Source: Nemertoderma westbladi
Lineage: Eukaryota; Xenacoelomorpha; Nemertodermatida; Nemertodermatidae
DNA: 64,000 nt
Assembly: GCA_032718475.1 (NCBI GenBank)
Contig: JAUCBJ010003790.1
Coordinates: 1-64,000, forward strand
Direction: 5' to 3'
The position numbers and the translations under genes were made by a program. Below the pieces are notes generated by a model that was not told the origin of the DNA, did no database searches, and was given only the letters and a program-made list of their open reading frames with translations. Below, in pieces: positions 50,778 to 61,110 of the stretch (its first letter is position 1; each line of letters opens with the position of its first letter).

Positions 50778-50909
50778 TTAAGCTAAATAGACGTAAACTT
50801 TACGATCAGATGAACTTCGGGCCAAGTATTCGCGCTCTATAAGAGATTCAATTCGTTTTTTTATGTTTTGTGGACTTGGTGGGAACCGAGTTCGAAGTTG
50901 TTCAACAAC
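50778..50909 (-). CDS. CUL3: Cullin-3 last exon
   Basis: Preceded by TTTCTCACAG (acceptor AG at 50911-50910). It codes 43 residues plus TAA: it starts [13 protein letters not shown], includes [16 protein letters not shown] and ends DRKVYVYLA, the expected final residues of a cullin C-terminal winged helix. Length and end match the family. Phase 0 junction with the preceding exon. Confidence 0.95.
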   Translation of the reverse strand, partial: VVEQLRTRFPPSPQNIKKRIESLIEREYLARSSSDRKVYVYLA

Positions 50910-51051
50910 CTGTGAGAAATAATAAAAATTACAAAATAATTGGATGTACAGGACATTCGGTAGGGCTATCAGCTATTTATTACTACCGATCTATACGGAA
51001 CGGACAATAAAGCGAGATGTAGTCACTTAGTCTGTTACTATGGTAACCAAC
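50910..51051 (-). other. Short cullin-3 intron
   Basis: 142 bp, minus-strand donor GTTGGT after GAG and acceptor TTTCTCACAG. The donor is weak, but the phase-0 join gives the expected protein. A few-base shift of the donor cannot be excluded. This is the only cullin-3 intron in the window without tandem repeats. Confidence 0.8.
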
Positions 51052-51263
51052 CTCTGATATTAACTGGTTGTTATTCAACTCCCTTCGACTCTTCATGATA
51101 CGAACTATAGCCGCTTCTATCTCGTGTTTGCGGTCCTCGTCAACTTTCGCTTTGGTTTCCTTACGTTCCGGTTCAGACTCTCCTTTAGCTGCTAAGCCGA
51201 CGACCTTCACTCGCATCAGTTTAGATGTGTATGAGTCATTAACAGAGAACAAGTGATCTTTAG
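51052..51263 (-). CDS. CUL3: Cullin-3 penultimate exon with the neddylation motif
   Basis: 212 bp, beginning in phase 1 (CT AAA GAT CAC) after TATATTTACAG. With the G from the previous exon the first codon is GCT (Ala). It codes [20 protein letters not shown], then [20 protein letters not shown] and [25 protein letters not shown] carries the lysine that NEDD8 modifies in cullins. The first 40-odd bases of the exon, together with its acceptor, are the source of the neighbouring 51-bp array. Acceptors one and two units upstream (51314 and 51365) would add 17 or 34 residues in frame. The next one (51416) brings an in-frame TAG at 51403-51405. Confidence 0.95.
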
Positions 51264-54200
51264 CTGTAAATATAGATGTGTGTGAGTCATTAACAGAGAA
51301 CAAGTGATCTTTAGCTGTAAATATAGATGTGTATGAGTTATTAACAGAGAACAAGTGATCTTTAGCTGTAAATATAGATGTGTGTGAGTTATTAACAGAG
51401 AACTAGTGATCTTTAGCTGTAAATATAGATGTGTGTGAGTTATTAACAGAGAACAAGTGATCTTTAGCTGTAAATATAGATGTATGTGAGTCATTAACAG
51501 AGAACAAGTGATCTTTAGCTGTAAATATAGATGTGTGTGAGTCATTAACAGAGAACAAGTGATCTTTAGCTGTAAATATAGATGTGTGTGAGTTATTAAC
51601 AGAGAACAAGTGATCTTTAGCTGTAAATATAGATGTGTGTGAGTCATTAACAGAGAACAAGTGATCTTTAGCTGTAAATATAGATGTGTGTGAGTCATTA
51701 ACAGAGAACAAGTGATCTTTAGCTGTAAATATAGATGTGTGTGAGTCATTAACAGAGAACAAGTGATCTTTAGCTGTAAATATACATGTGTGTGAGTCAT
51801 TAACAGAGAACAAGTGATCTTTAGCTGTAAATATAGATGTGTGTGAGTCATTAACAGAGAACAAGTGATCTTTAGCTGTAAATATAGATGTGTGTGAGTC
51901 ATTAACAGAGAACAAGTGATCTTTAGCTGTAAATATAGATGTGTGTGAGTTATTAACAGAGAACAAGTGATCTTTAGCTGTAAATATAGATGTGTGTGAG
52001 TCATTAACAGAGAACAAGTGATCTTTAGCTGTAAATATAGATGTGTGTGAGTTATTAACAGAGAACAAGTGATCTTTAGCTGTAAATATAGATGTGTGTG
52101 AGTCATTAACAGAGAACAAGTGATCTTTAGCTGTAAATATAGATGTGTGTGAGTCATTAACAGAGAACAAGTGATCTTTAGCTGTAAATATAGATGTGTG
52201 TGAGTTATTAACAGAGAACAAGTGATCTTTAGCTGTAAATATAGATGTGTGTGAGTTATTAACAGAGAACAAGTGATCTTTAGCTGTAAATATAGATGTG
52301 TGTGAGTCATTAACAGAGAACAAGTGATCTTTAGCTGTAAATATAGATGTGTGTGAGTCATTAACAGAGAACAAGTGATCTTTAGCTGTAAATATAGATG
52401 TGTGTGAGTCATTAACAGAGAACAAGTGATCTTTAGCTGTAAATATAGATGTGTGTGAGTTATTAACAGAGAACAAGTGATCTTTAGCTGTAAATATAGA
52501 TGTGTGTGAGTTATTAACAGAGAACAAGTGATCTTTAGCTGTAAATATAGATGTGTGTGAGTCATTAACAGAGAACAAGTGATCTTTAGCTGTAAATATA
52601 GATGTGTGTGAGTCATTAACAGAGAACAAGTGATCTTTAGCTGTAAATATAGATGTGTGTGAGTTATTAACAGAGAACAAGTGATCTTTAGCTGTAAATA
52701 TAGATGTGTGTGAGTCATTAACAGAGAACAAGTGATCTTTAGCTGTAAATATAGATGTGTGTGAGTCATTAACAGAGAACAAGTGATCTTTAGCTGTAAA
52801 TATAGATGTGTGTGAGTCATTAACAGAGAACAAGTGATCTTTAGCTGTAAATATAGATGTGTGTGAGTCATTAACAGAGAACAAGTGATCTTTAGCTGTA
52901 AATATAGATGTGTGTGAGTCATTAACAGAGAACAAGTGATCTTTAGCTGTAAATATAGATGTGTGTGAGTCATTAACAGAGAACAAGTGATCTTTAGCTG
53001 TAAATATAGATGTGTGTGAGTCATTAACAGAGAACAAGTGATCTTTAGCTGTAAATATAGATGTGTGTGAGTCATTAACAGAGAACAAGTGATCTTTAGC
53101 TGTAAATATAGATGTGTGTGAGTCATTAACAGAGAACAAGTGATCTTTAGCTGTAAATATAGATGTGTGTATGAGTCATTAACAGAGAACAAGTGATCTT
53201 TAGCTGTAAATATAGATGTGTGTGAGTCATTAACAGAGAACAAGTGATCTTTAGCTGTAAATATAGATGTGTGTGAGTCATTAACAGAGAACAAGTGATC
53301 TTTAGCTGTAAATATAGATGTGTGTATGAGTCATTAACAGAGAACAATTGATCTTTAGCTGTAAATAAAGATGTGTGTGAGTCATTAACAGAGAACAAGT
53401 GATCTTTAGCTGTAAATATAGATGTGTATGAGTCATTAAGAGAGAACAAGTGATCTTTAGCTGTAAATATAGATGTGTGTGAGTCATTAACAGAGAACAA
53501 GTGATCTTTAGCTGTAAATATAGATGTATGTGAGTCATTAACAGAGAACAAGTGATCTTTAGCTGTAAATATAGATGTGTGTGAGTCATTAACAGAGAAC
53601 AAGTGATCTTTAGCTGTAAATATAGATGTGTGTGAGTCATTAACAGAGAACAAGTGATCATTAGCTGTAAATATAGATGTGTGTGAGTCATTAACAGAGA
53701 ACAAGTGATCATTAGCTGTAAATATAGATGTGTGTGAGTCATTAACAGAGAACAAGTGATCTTTAGCTGTAAATATAGATGTGTGTGAGTCATTAACAGA
53801 GAACAAGTGATCTTTAGCTGTAAATATAGATGTGTGTGAGTCATTAACAGAGAACAAGTGATCTTTAGCTGTAAATATAGATGTGTGTATGAGTCATTAA
53901 CAGAGAACAATTGATCTTTAGCTGTAAATATAGATGTGTGTGAGTCATTAACAGAGAACAAGTGATCTTTAGCTGTAAATATAGATGTGTATGAGTCATT
54001 AAGAGAGAACAAGTGATCTTTAGCTGTAAATATAGATGTGTGTGAGTCATTAACAGAGAACAAGTGATCTTTAGCTGTAAATATAGATGTATGTGAGTCA
54101 TTAACAGAGAACAAGTGATCTTTAGCTGTAAATATAGATGTGTGTGAGTCATTAACAGAGAACAAGTGATCTTTAGCTGTAAATATAGATGTGTGTGAGT

Positions 54201-54395
54201 CATTAACAGAGAACAAGTGATCTTTAGCTGTAAATATAGATGTGTGTGAGTCATTAACAGAGAACAAGTGATCTTTAGCTGTAAATATACATGTGTGTGA
54301 GTCATTAACAGAGAACAAGTGATCTTTAGCTGTAAATATAGATGTGTGTGAGTCATTAACAGAGAACAAGTGATCTTTAGCTGTAAATATAAATG
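51216..54395 (-). repeat. 51-bp splice-acceptor array, about 62 copies
   Basis: On the minus strand each unit reads CTATATTTACAG|CTAAAGATCAC, then TTGTTCTCTGTTAATGACTC and ACACACAT. That is the cullin-3 acceptor plus the start of the penultimate exon ([13 protein letters not shown]), repeated. The unit nearest the exon is the real junction. TTAAT and CTCAC before each acceptor could serve as branch-point sequences. Most copies are nearly identical. Some have a 2-bp insertion (GTGTGTATGAG) that shifts the frame, and a block of 11 units recurs (53321 and 53884). Two of the three minus-strand frames are open over long stretches as a result of the period. Confidence 0.95.
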
Positions 54396-54937
54396 TTAGT
54401 TTATGTTTGTTTGTTTGATACTTGGTACATCTGCGAGCTAAGCTGTACCAAGGCATCTGGCGTCTCTGTTTTAGACGATCGCCCTCACTCCTCACACAAT
54501 TTTACCTCTCGGACTTTGTTGTCCCTTCCTCTCTCGCCAGTCCCTTAGGACTCATCCTCCTCTCCGCTAGCTCCCCACACTCGGACCTCGCACCCTTTAC
54601 TTTTCTCCCTTAGCTCTAGCACCTTCTCCCCACGCTCCCCTGATACTCAACCCCTCGACTCATGCTCTCTAAGTTCTTTTGGTTGGGTTCCCACGGTCTC
54701 ATACAAGTATACGTTGTATATAATAAGTGAGTCCCTCGTCTTATCCTCCTGTTCCAGTCAATTAGGTCCCAGTCCCAGTAGCTAATTGGAAAAGGTTACA
54801 TCTGACTATAGTACGTATTTTATATATTATATATTCGTCCACACGACGTGTCTTAACCCCCCGCCCCTTTCGGAAGCGATATGACTCGCCTCTCCCCGTC
54901 TCACCCCCCACTTGAGTGAATCCGCAAGTCGCGCAGC
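54396..54937. other. Unique intronic spacer
   Basis: Part of the large cullin-3 intron. C/T-rich on the plus strand. I see no gene. Confidence 0.5.
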
Positions 54938-55400
54938 CTATTCCTCTCGGAACTTGTTCCACTCCATCGCCTTGTGGTACGTGAGTCCCATCGACTGACC
55001 CATCGCCACGGCTCCGTATTGTCCCGTGTTATCCACCAATCCTAATCCATCAGGTTTCGTCATAGCCATGTAGACTACCTGCATGTCCAGAAGATTCGTA
55101 GTGTCAGGTCCAATAATCCTCTCTGCGTCGCCGCGTATCGCCGTTCCAATATCGATCGTAGTCTTTGACCTTACCAGCTTCTGCATCGCATCCGGTAGGC
55201 GGTTCAACTTTGGCCCGGTCTTCTTACCCTAGGTCGCTAGGTCAAACAGAAAAATATCTCCATTCACTGCCACTAAATGCACCAATATAGTCCTACTCGA
55301 CCCTCCTGACCCCTTTCTTGTCCCACCATCATCCTCTTCTGTCTCCACGTCATCCGGGACCCACGATATCCACGGAATCCGATAAACTCCTTCATAGTTT
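54938..55400 (-). pseudogene. Relic of a 3'-5' exonuclease (DEDD/WRN-exo-like) domain in a cullin-3 intron
   Basis: One minus-strand frame reads continuously from about 55398 to the stop at 54938, apart from a TAG at 55229-55231. Upstream of the TAG: YRIPWISWVPDD, then TILVHLVAVNGDIFLFDLAT. Downstream: LNRLPDAMQKLVRSKTTIDI, GTAIRGDAERIIG, TNLLDMQVVYMAM and later GLTYHKAMEWNKF. The pattern (beta strands ending LFDL, then LP..L..L, then IG..I.GDA..I, then LLDMQV, then a late K..W) fits RNase D/WRN-type exonucleases. The first catalytic D.E strand is not visible, so the domain is incomplete as well as interrupted. Family assignment is by eye and uncertain. It is on the same strand as the cullin-3 gene. 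Confidence 0.45.
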
Positions 55401-55805
55401 CTCCGCCATCACGATTCTCCTCTCTCACCAGACTGGTAGTGCCTTAGAAAGGCTCAGTAGGGCAAGAGATAACTAAGTATGGTCTTAATTTGTTTAAATC
55501 AGTGATGGCCTACCTCCTATCTGCGTTCTGTCAGTGTTTCGTGCCTCTATGTGCCAATTTACCCCTGATTCTTCAGTGCTGTGTTCACTCCCCAACCTCA
55601 ACTGACGTGCTATTACTCTATCTACTACTCAATTACCATGTAAGTAATTCATCACTACTTGTCTACAGAGAAGACTAGCTATAATTTCTTCCTCTTGTAG
55701 TAGCTTCCTACCAGATAACCTTCAGGCTCTGTAGCAATGTTCTAACTCCGCACTACGGGTTATACGCTACAGTAGTCTAGTTTGTCCGGCCTACACAGTC
55801 TATCC
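55401..55805. other. Unique intronic spacer
   Basis: Part of the large cullin-3 intron; no gene or repeat recognised. Confidence 0.45.
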
Positions 55806-57226
55806 TACCACGCCTACATATCCCCCTCAACTCCTCACGTGGCGCCCTCAGTGCCCACAAGTTTACGGTACTATATATCCCTCTACTACGGTATGCATAC
55901 ATACCCCCCCCCCCCCCCTCAACTCCTCACGTGGCGCCCTCATTGCCCACAAGTTTACGGTACTATGTACCCCTCTACTACGGTATGCGTACATACCCAC
56001 CCTCAACTCCTCACGTGGCGCCCTCAGTGCCCACAAGTTTACGGTACTATGTATCCCTCTACTACGGTATGCGTACATACCCCCCCCCCCCCCCTCAACT
56101 CCTCACGTGGCGCCCTCAGTGCCCACAAGTTTACGGTACTATGTATCCCTCTACTACGGTATGCGTACATACCCCCCTCAACTCCTCACGTGGCGCCCTC
56201 AGTGCCCACAAGTTTACGGTACTATGTATCCCTCTACTACGGTATGCATACATACCCCCCCCCCTCAACTCCTCACGTGGCGCCCTCAGTGCCCACAAGT
56301 TTACGGTACTATGTACCCCTCTACTACGGTATGCGTACATACCCCCCTCAACTCCTCACGTGGCGCCCTCAGTGCCCACAAGTTTACGGTACTATGAACC
56401 CCTCTACTACGGTATGCATACATACCCCCCCCCCCCCTCAACTCCTCACGTGGCGCCCTCAGTGCCCACAAGTTTACGGTACTATGTATCCCTCTACTAC
56501 GGTATGCGTACATACCCCCCCTCAACTCACGTGGCGCCCTCAGTGCCCACAAGTTTACGGTACTATGTACCCTTCTACTACGGTATGCGTACATACCCCC
56601 CCTCAACTCCTCACGTGGCGCCCTCAGTGCCCACAAGTTTACGGTACTATGTATCCCTCTACTACGGTATGCGTACATACCCCCCCTCAACTCACGTGGC
56701 GCCCTCAGTGCCCACAAGTTTACGGTACTATGTATCCCTCTACTACGGTATGCGTACATACCCCCCCTCAACTCACGTGGCGCCCTCAGTGCCCACAAGT
56801 TTACGGTACTATGTACCCTTCTACTACGGTATGCGTACAATACCCCCCCTCAACTCCGCACGTGGCGCCCTCAGTGCCCACAAGTTTACGGTACTATGTA
56901 TCCCTCTACTACGGTATGCGTACATACCCCCCCTCAACTCACGTGGCGCCCTCAGTGCCCACAAGTTTACGGTACTATGTATCCCTCTACTACGGTATGC
57001 GTACATACCCCACCCCCCCACAGCTCCTCATGTGGCGCCCTCAGTGCCCACAAGTTTACGGTTCTATGTACCCCTATACTACGGTATGCGTACATATCCC
57101 CCCTCAACTCCTCACGTGGCGCCCTCAGTGCCCACAAGTTTACGGTACTATGTACCCCTCTACTACGGTATGCGTACATACCCCCCCTCAACTCCTCACG
57201 TGGCGCCCTCAGTGCCCACAGTAGTG
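55806..57226. repeat. 84-bp satellite with CACGTG and poly-C, 17 copies
   Basis: Units of about 80-90 bp: CTCAACTCCTCACGTGGCGCC, then CTCAGTGCCCACAAGTTTACGG and TACTATGTATCCCTCTACTACG, then GTATGCGTACATACC and a run of 5-14 C. Length differences come mainly from the poly-C run and from loss of CTC before ACGTGG. Nearly every unit keeps the E-box-like CACGTG; one near 57031 reads CATGTG. Lies inside the large cullin-3 intron. Frames open on both strands are by-products of the repeats. Confidence 0.95.
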
Positions 57227-57465
57227 CGTATGTAAATTAGGTACGCTGCTACATTTTTGTACCCGTCCAACGTACGTAATTGCAACTACCTACACCTATG
57301 TATTATGTACGTTGGTACGTCTGTACCCATCAGACGTACATAATGCCTACCTACAGCGTACCTTGGTACTAATGTTTTACTTATTTTATTTTTTTATTTT
57401 GTTTAGTATGTGGGAAGGGCGTCTCGCCCTCATTCCCACCCCCATCAGTCCAATATATTGGACGA
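57227..57465. other. Intronic spacer with GTAC-rich short repeats
   Basis: Contains two similar blocks of about 65 bp (GTACGTAATTGC and GTACGTTGGTACGTCTG) and a T-rich run near 57380-57400. No gene. Confidence 0.4.
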
Positions 57466-58508
57466 CTTCATCGGCAGCGAGTTTTCTCTAAACTTACCGA
57501 TCTCTGTTCCCTTCATCGGCAGCGAAGTTTTCTCTAAACTTACCGATCTCTGTTCCCTTCATCGGCAGCGAGTTTTCTCTAAACTTACCGATCTCTGTTC
57601 CCTTCATCGGCAGCGAAGTTTTCTCTAAACTTACCGATCTCTGTTCCCTTCATCGGCAGTGAGTTTTCTCTAAACTTACCGATCTCTGTTCCCTTCATCG
57701 GCAGTGAGTTTTCTCTAAACTTACCGATCTCTGTTCCCTTCATCGGCAGTGAGTTTTCTCTAAACTTACCGATCTCTGTTCCCTTCATCGGCAGCGAGTT
57801 TTCTCTAAACTTACCGATCTCTGTTCCCTTCATCGGCAGTGAGTTTTCTCTAAACTTACCGATCTCTGTTCCCTTCATCGGCAGTGAGTTTTCTCTAAAC
57901 TTACCGATCTCTGTTCCCTTAATCGGCAGCGAGTTTTCTCTAAACTTACCGATCTCTGTTCCCTTCATCGGCAGCGAAGTTTTCTCTAAACTTACCGATC
58001 TCTGTTCCCTTCATCGGCAGCGAATTTTCTCTAAACTTACCGATCTCTGTTCCCTTCATCGGCAGCGAATTTTCTCTAAACTTACCGATCTCTGTTCCCT
58101 TCATCGGCAGCGAATTTTCTCTAAACTTACCGATCTCTGTTCCCTTCATCGGCAGTGAGTTTTCTCTAAACTTACCGATCTCTGTTCCCTTAATCGGCAG
58201 CGAGTTTTCTCTAAACTTACCGATCTCTGTCCCCTTCATCGGCAGTGAGTTTTCTCTAAACTTACCGATCTCTGTTCCCTTCATCGGCAGCGAATTTTCT
58301 CTAAACTTACCGATCTCTGTTCCCTTCATCGGCAGTGAGTTTTCTCTAAACTTACCGATCTCTGTCCCCTTCATCGGCAGTGAGTTTTCTCTAAACTTAC
58401 CGATCTCTGTCCCCTTCATCGGCAGTGAGTTTTCTCTAAACTTACCGATCTCTGTCCCCTTCATCGGCAGTGAGTTTTCTCTAAACTTACCGATCTCTGT
58501 CCCCTTCA
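57466..58508 (-). repeat. 45-bp splice-donor array, 23 copies
   Basis: On the minus strand each unit reads ATGAAGGGGACAGAGATCG|GTAAGTTTAGAG followed by AAAACTCACTGCCG. That is the last ~26 bases of the cullin-3 exon 58707-58491 plus its GTAAGT donor and the first intron bases. All 23 copies retain GTAAGT. The copy next to the exon (58491) is the presumed real donor; it reads CTTCCGGTGAAG where the others have CTGCCGATGAAG. The period is 15 codons ([15 protein letters not shown]) and the frame stays open for the first 12 donors, to 57996. A one-base insertion (CTTCGC for CTCGC) just beyond then shifts the frame; similar insertions recur at the far end. Confidence 0.96.
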
Positions 58509-58707
58509 CCGGAAGTTTATTCAATATTTTTTGCTGCGGTTTCGCTAAACTCAAACTAAGAAGTGCCCGTTGTAAATCGTTTTCAGGGATGTCTGTTTCC
58601 TGTTGAATTTCCTCGAAGGTCCAACTTTCTCGTTTGTTAAACAACATTAGGATACACATTTGGTAGGTAGAAACCACCAGTATGTGATATTTAATTGTTC
58701 CATCGTC
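58491..58707 (-). CDS. CUL3: Cullin-3 exon ahead of the large intron
   Basis: 217 bp, from TTTATATTTAG (acceptor AG at 58709-58708) to ATCG|GTAAGT. It codes [57 protein letters not shown] and [15 protein letters not shown] plus one base. [12 protein letters not shown] is characteristic of cullin-3. It ends in phase 1, and the next exon starts with the two bases that complete the codon. The acceptor is single copy; the donor is the first of 23. Confidence 0.95.
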
Positions 58708-58744
58708 CTAAATATAAAAATAAATAAAATAAAATAAACAGGGG

Positions 58745-58765
58745 AAATTAAACTTACCTTAAACA
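58745..58765 (-). repeat. Isolated copy of the 26-bp donor repeat
   Basis: Minus-strand CACTGTTTAAGGTAAGTTTAA, one copy of the donor-derived repeat of this intron, just left of the LINE. The matching partial unit on the right side is at 60649. Confidence 0.7.
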
Positions 58766-60650
58766 GTGGCTGTTAATTTACAGGAGCTAATAAACCAACA
58801 GGTTGACGCCATCAATGATGCTGACGACAGCAGGCAATCATCCCAGGCATGGAAATCGATCAATCTGCTTACTGGGCGGAAAAGCCAACCAACCACCAAG
58901 GTTAAGGCTGAATCACCAGCCGATCGCCTCAATGGTTGGAAAGCCCACTTTGAAAAGCTCCTCAATAATGACAGGGTATTGCCTGATAACTTTATAGAAG
59001 TAAAAGTGTCTGAGTCTGTACTCCCAGATATTCCCATTGGCGATATCTCCTTTGCAGAAGTGAAGGCTGCTGCAAAGAGCATTAAGACCAATCGTGCCAG
59101 TGGAGTAGATGGTGTTCCCCCTGAGGTCTTTAAAATACCTGAGTGTTTAAAGCTCATCTATCCCATCATAGTAGACATGTACCGAACAACAAGAGTCCCA
59201 CAAGAAATGAAAACAAATAAGTTGGTGCCAGTTCCCAAGAAAGGCAACCTAACACTCTATGGTTCTTTTCGGGGAATCTCATTGATCTCGATTGCTGCAA
59301 AGCTATACAATAGAATTCTATTAAATCGCATCAGGGATCCCATTGAGAGACTGCTCCGTGGAAATCAGAATGGGTTCCGTAAAGGTCGTGGGACCATGGA
59401 GCCCATTTTGGCACTTAGAAGGATAATTGAAGAGTTATCAAAAAAGAAAGACAGGCATCTGGCTGTTATCTTTGTTGACTTCTTCAAGGCCTTTGATTCA
59501 GTCTCTCGCTCACGTATGTTCAGCATACTTTCATTATATGGGATTCCTGATGAAATTATTGCAGCAATCAGATCAGTATACGATGGTTCGACAACATTTG
59601 TGTCTACTGTTGACGGTGACACAGAACCATTTGAAGTGTTATGGGGCGTCCTCCAGGGAGACACACTTGCCCCAAATCCTGTTCATAATTGTTGTTGACT
59701 ATGTTCTACGCATGTCCTTAGATCATCATAATGATGATGGGGTGATGATAACTCCACCTACTGGCTCCAGAAGTCGAGGAAATCCTGCCAAGTACCTAAC
59801 TGATCTAGAATTTGCTGATGACTTAGAAGTACTCTCAGAATCACTAGAGGGAGCCCAAAGGCTCCTTAGCTCATTAGAACATGCTGCTTCTAGTGTTGGT
59901 CTTTTTATTAACTCCAGAAAGACCAAAATTATGACAGTTAACTTTGAAAGTCCTCAGCAAGTCTTTGATCGGATGAGCATAAGCTCAAAAGATGGTATGC
60001 TTGAGCATGTGGACGACTTCTGTTACCTGGGATCATGGATCCGGAAGTCAGGTGAGGACCTTCGAATACGTAAGGGAAAGGCATGGGCAGCCTTGAATAG
60101 GCTTTCCAGGATTTGGAAGTCACTGAGAATTAATCGGACACTTAAGGTCCGATTATTTAGAGCAGCAGTAGTTCCAGTACTCCTCTATGGGAGTCCATGC
60201 TGGGCTCTAACTGCTGAGGACACCAAATCTCTGGATGGCACATTCACAAGAATGCTACGCCGGGTTCATTGTGTCAAGTACAATGCACACATCTCCAACC
60301 AGACACTATATAACATTGGAGGTGTCCCATTGGTTCCCCCAAGCTTGACACTAGAACAAAATCGCCTCCGCTTTACAGGACATTGCTTTCGCCGTGAGGA
60401 CCAGCCAGTGCATAATCTTGTACTTTGGCAGCCTCATGGAGAGAATAAGCATGGTGGACAGCCCATGGCTTTCTTGAGACGCATCTTAAAGGACACTGGC
60501 CTTAAAGAAGCAGATGATCTAGCAAATGTCATGGGTGATAGGGAGTTGTGGCGGTGCAATTTTGTCGACAAGCCGGCACAGCATTCTTAAAAATGCAGCT
60601 GCAATGCAGCATGCCGATCCTAGTAGTAGTAGTAGTAGTAGTAGTAGTAA
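58766..60650 (+). mobile_element. 5'-truncated non-LTR retrotransposon (LINE) with a frameshift
   Basis: Plus-strand, opposite to cullin-3 and inside its intron. The first frame (to about 59698) holds linker and reverse-transcriptase blocks: ASGVDGVPPEVFK, QNGFRKGRGTMEPIL, FVDFFKAFDSV (motif A) and GVLQGDTLAP (motif B). A single-base frameshift near 59670-59690 moves the reading to the second frame (to 60590), with LEFADDLEVL (catalytic FADD), the thumb, and a C-terminal region with FTGHCFRRED and DRELWR. No endonuclease is present, so the 5' part is missing. The element ends in a (TAG)n tail at about 60623-60648, the short simple-repeat tail common in RTE-like and related LINEs; I do not assign the clade. 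Inactive. Confidence 0.9.
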
Positions 60651-60765
60651 ACTTACAATAAACAGCGGTCCATTAAACTTACAATAAACAGCGGTCCATT
60701 ACACTTACAATAAACAGTGGTCCATTAAACTTACAATAAACAGAGGTCCATTAAACTTACAATAA
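60649..60765 (-). repeat. 26-bp donor-derived repeats right of the LINE, about 5 copies
   Basis: Minus-strand units GGACCGCTGTTTATTGTAAG followed by TTTAAT. They correspond to the donor unit at 61047-61110 with TTTATT in place of TTTAAG before GTAAGT. The LINE has split this array. Confidence 0.85.
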
Positions 60766-60865
60766 TGAAATTAGCACAAATATATTAGATTCGATAGATA
60801 TTAGGAAACGGCAAATTCATATTTATGTTTTATAAAAGTTTGCAACCGTAAATTAATATGCTAAG

Positions 60866-61046
60866 GTTTTATTATAAAAATTACGTAAGTAGGGCTACAT
60901 ACTGTATAAAATCGGTTGAATATAAATGAACTTGTATATTTTCTATTTACCCTATCTAATTATTACGGTTGCACATCAATACGCACTTATCTATCTTATT
61001 TTATACTGTATAACGGGATGTTTCAGACACAACGCCATATATCGCA
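60866..61046 (-). mobile_element. LTR fragment related to the BEL/Pao LTR
   Basis: About 180 bp resembling the outer part of the BEL/Pao LTRs: AATTACGTAAGTAGGGCTAC here versus AATTACGTAGGTAGGGCTAC at 29773, then CCTATCTAATTATTACG, ACTGTATAACGGG and a terminus GCCATATATCGCAACA versus GCCATATACCGTAACA. It ends exactly where the donor repeat resumes. Well diverged from the full-length copy. The inner boundary is unclear and could extend to about 60766. Confidence 0.7.
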
Positions 61047-61110
61047 ACACAGCGGTCCAATAAACTTACCTTAAACAGCGGTCCATCGGTCCGCAAACTT
61101 ACCTTAAAGA
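61047..61110 (-). repeat. Donor-derived repeats next to the cullin-3 exon
   Basis: Minus-strand CTTTAAG|GTAAGTTTGCGG at the exon end, then CTGTTTAAG|GTAAGTTTATT 33 bp on. The second donor would add 11 codons in frame (VSLRTDGPLFK). Further copies continue beyond the LTR fragment. Confidence 0.85.

Noticed and set aside
51403-54495. Very long minus-strand frames with 17-residue repeats ([17 protein letters not shown])
   Set aside because: As independent genes these are not credible. They are the acceptor array of cullin-3; only the three units nearest the exon can extend the cullin frame.
55782-57240. Proline-rich open frames of 434-480 codons
   Set aside because: By-product of the 84-bp satellite; frames on both strands are equally open and poly-C length changes shift them.
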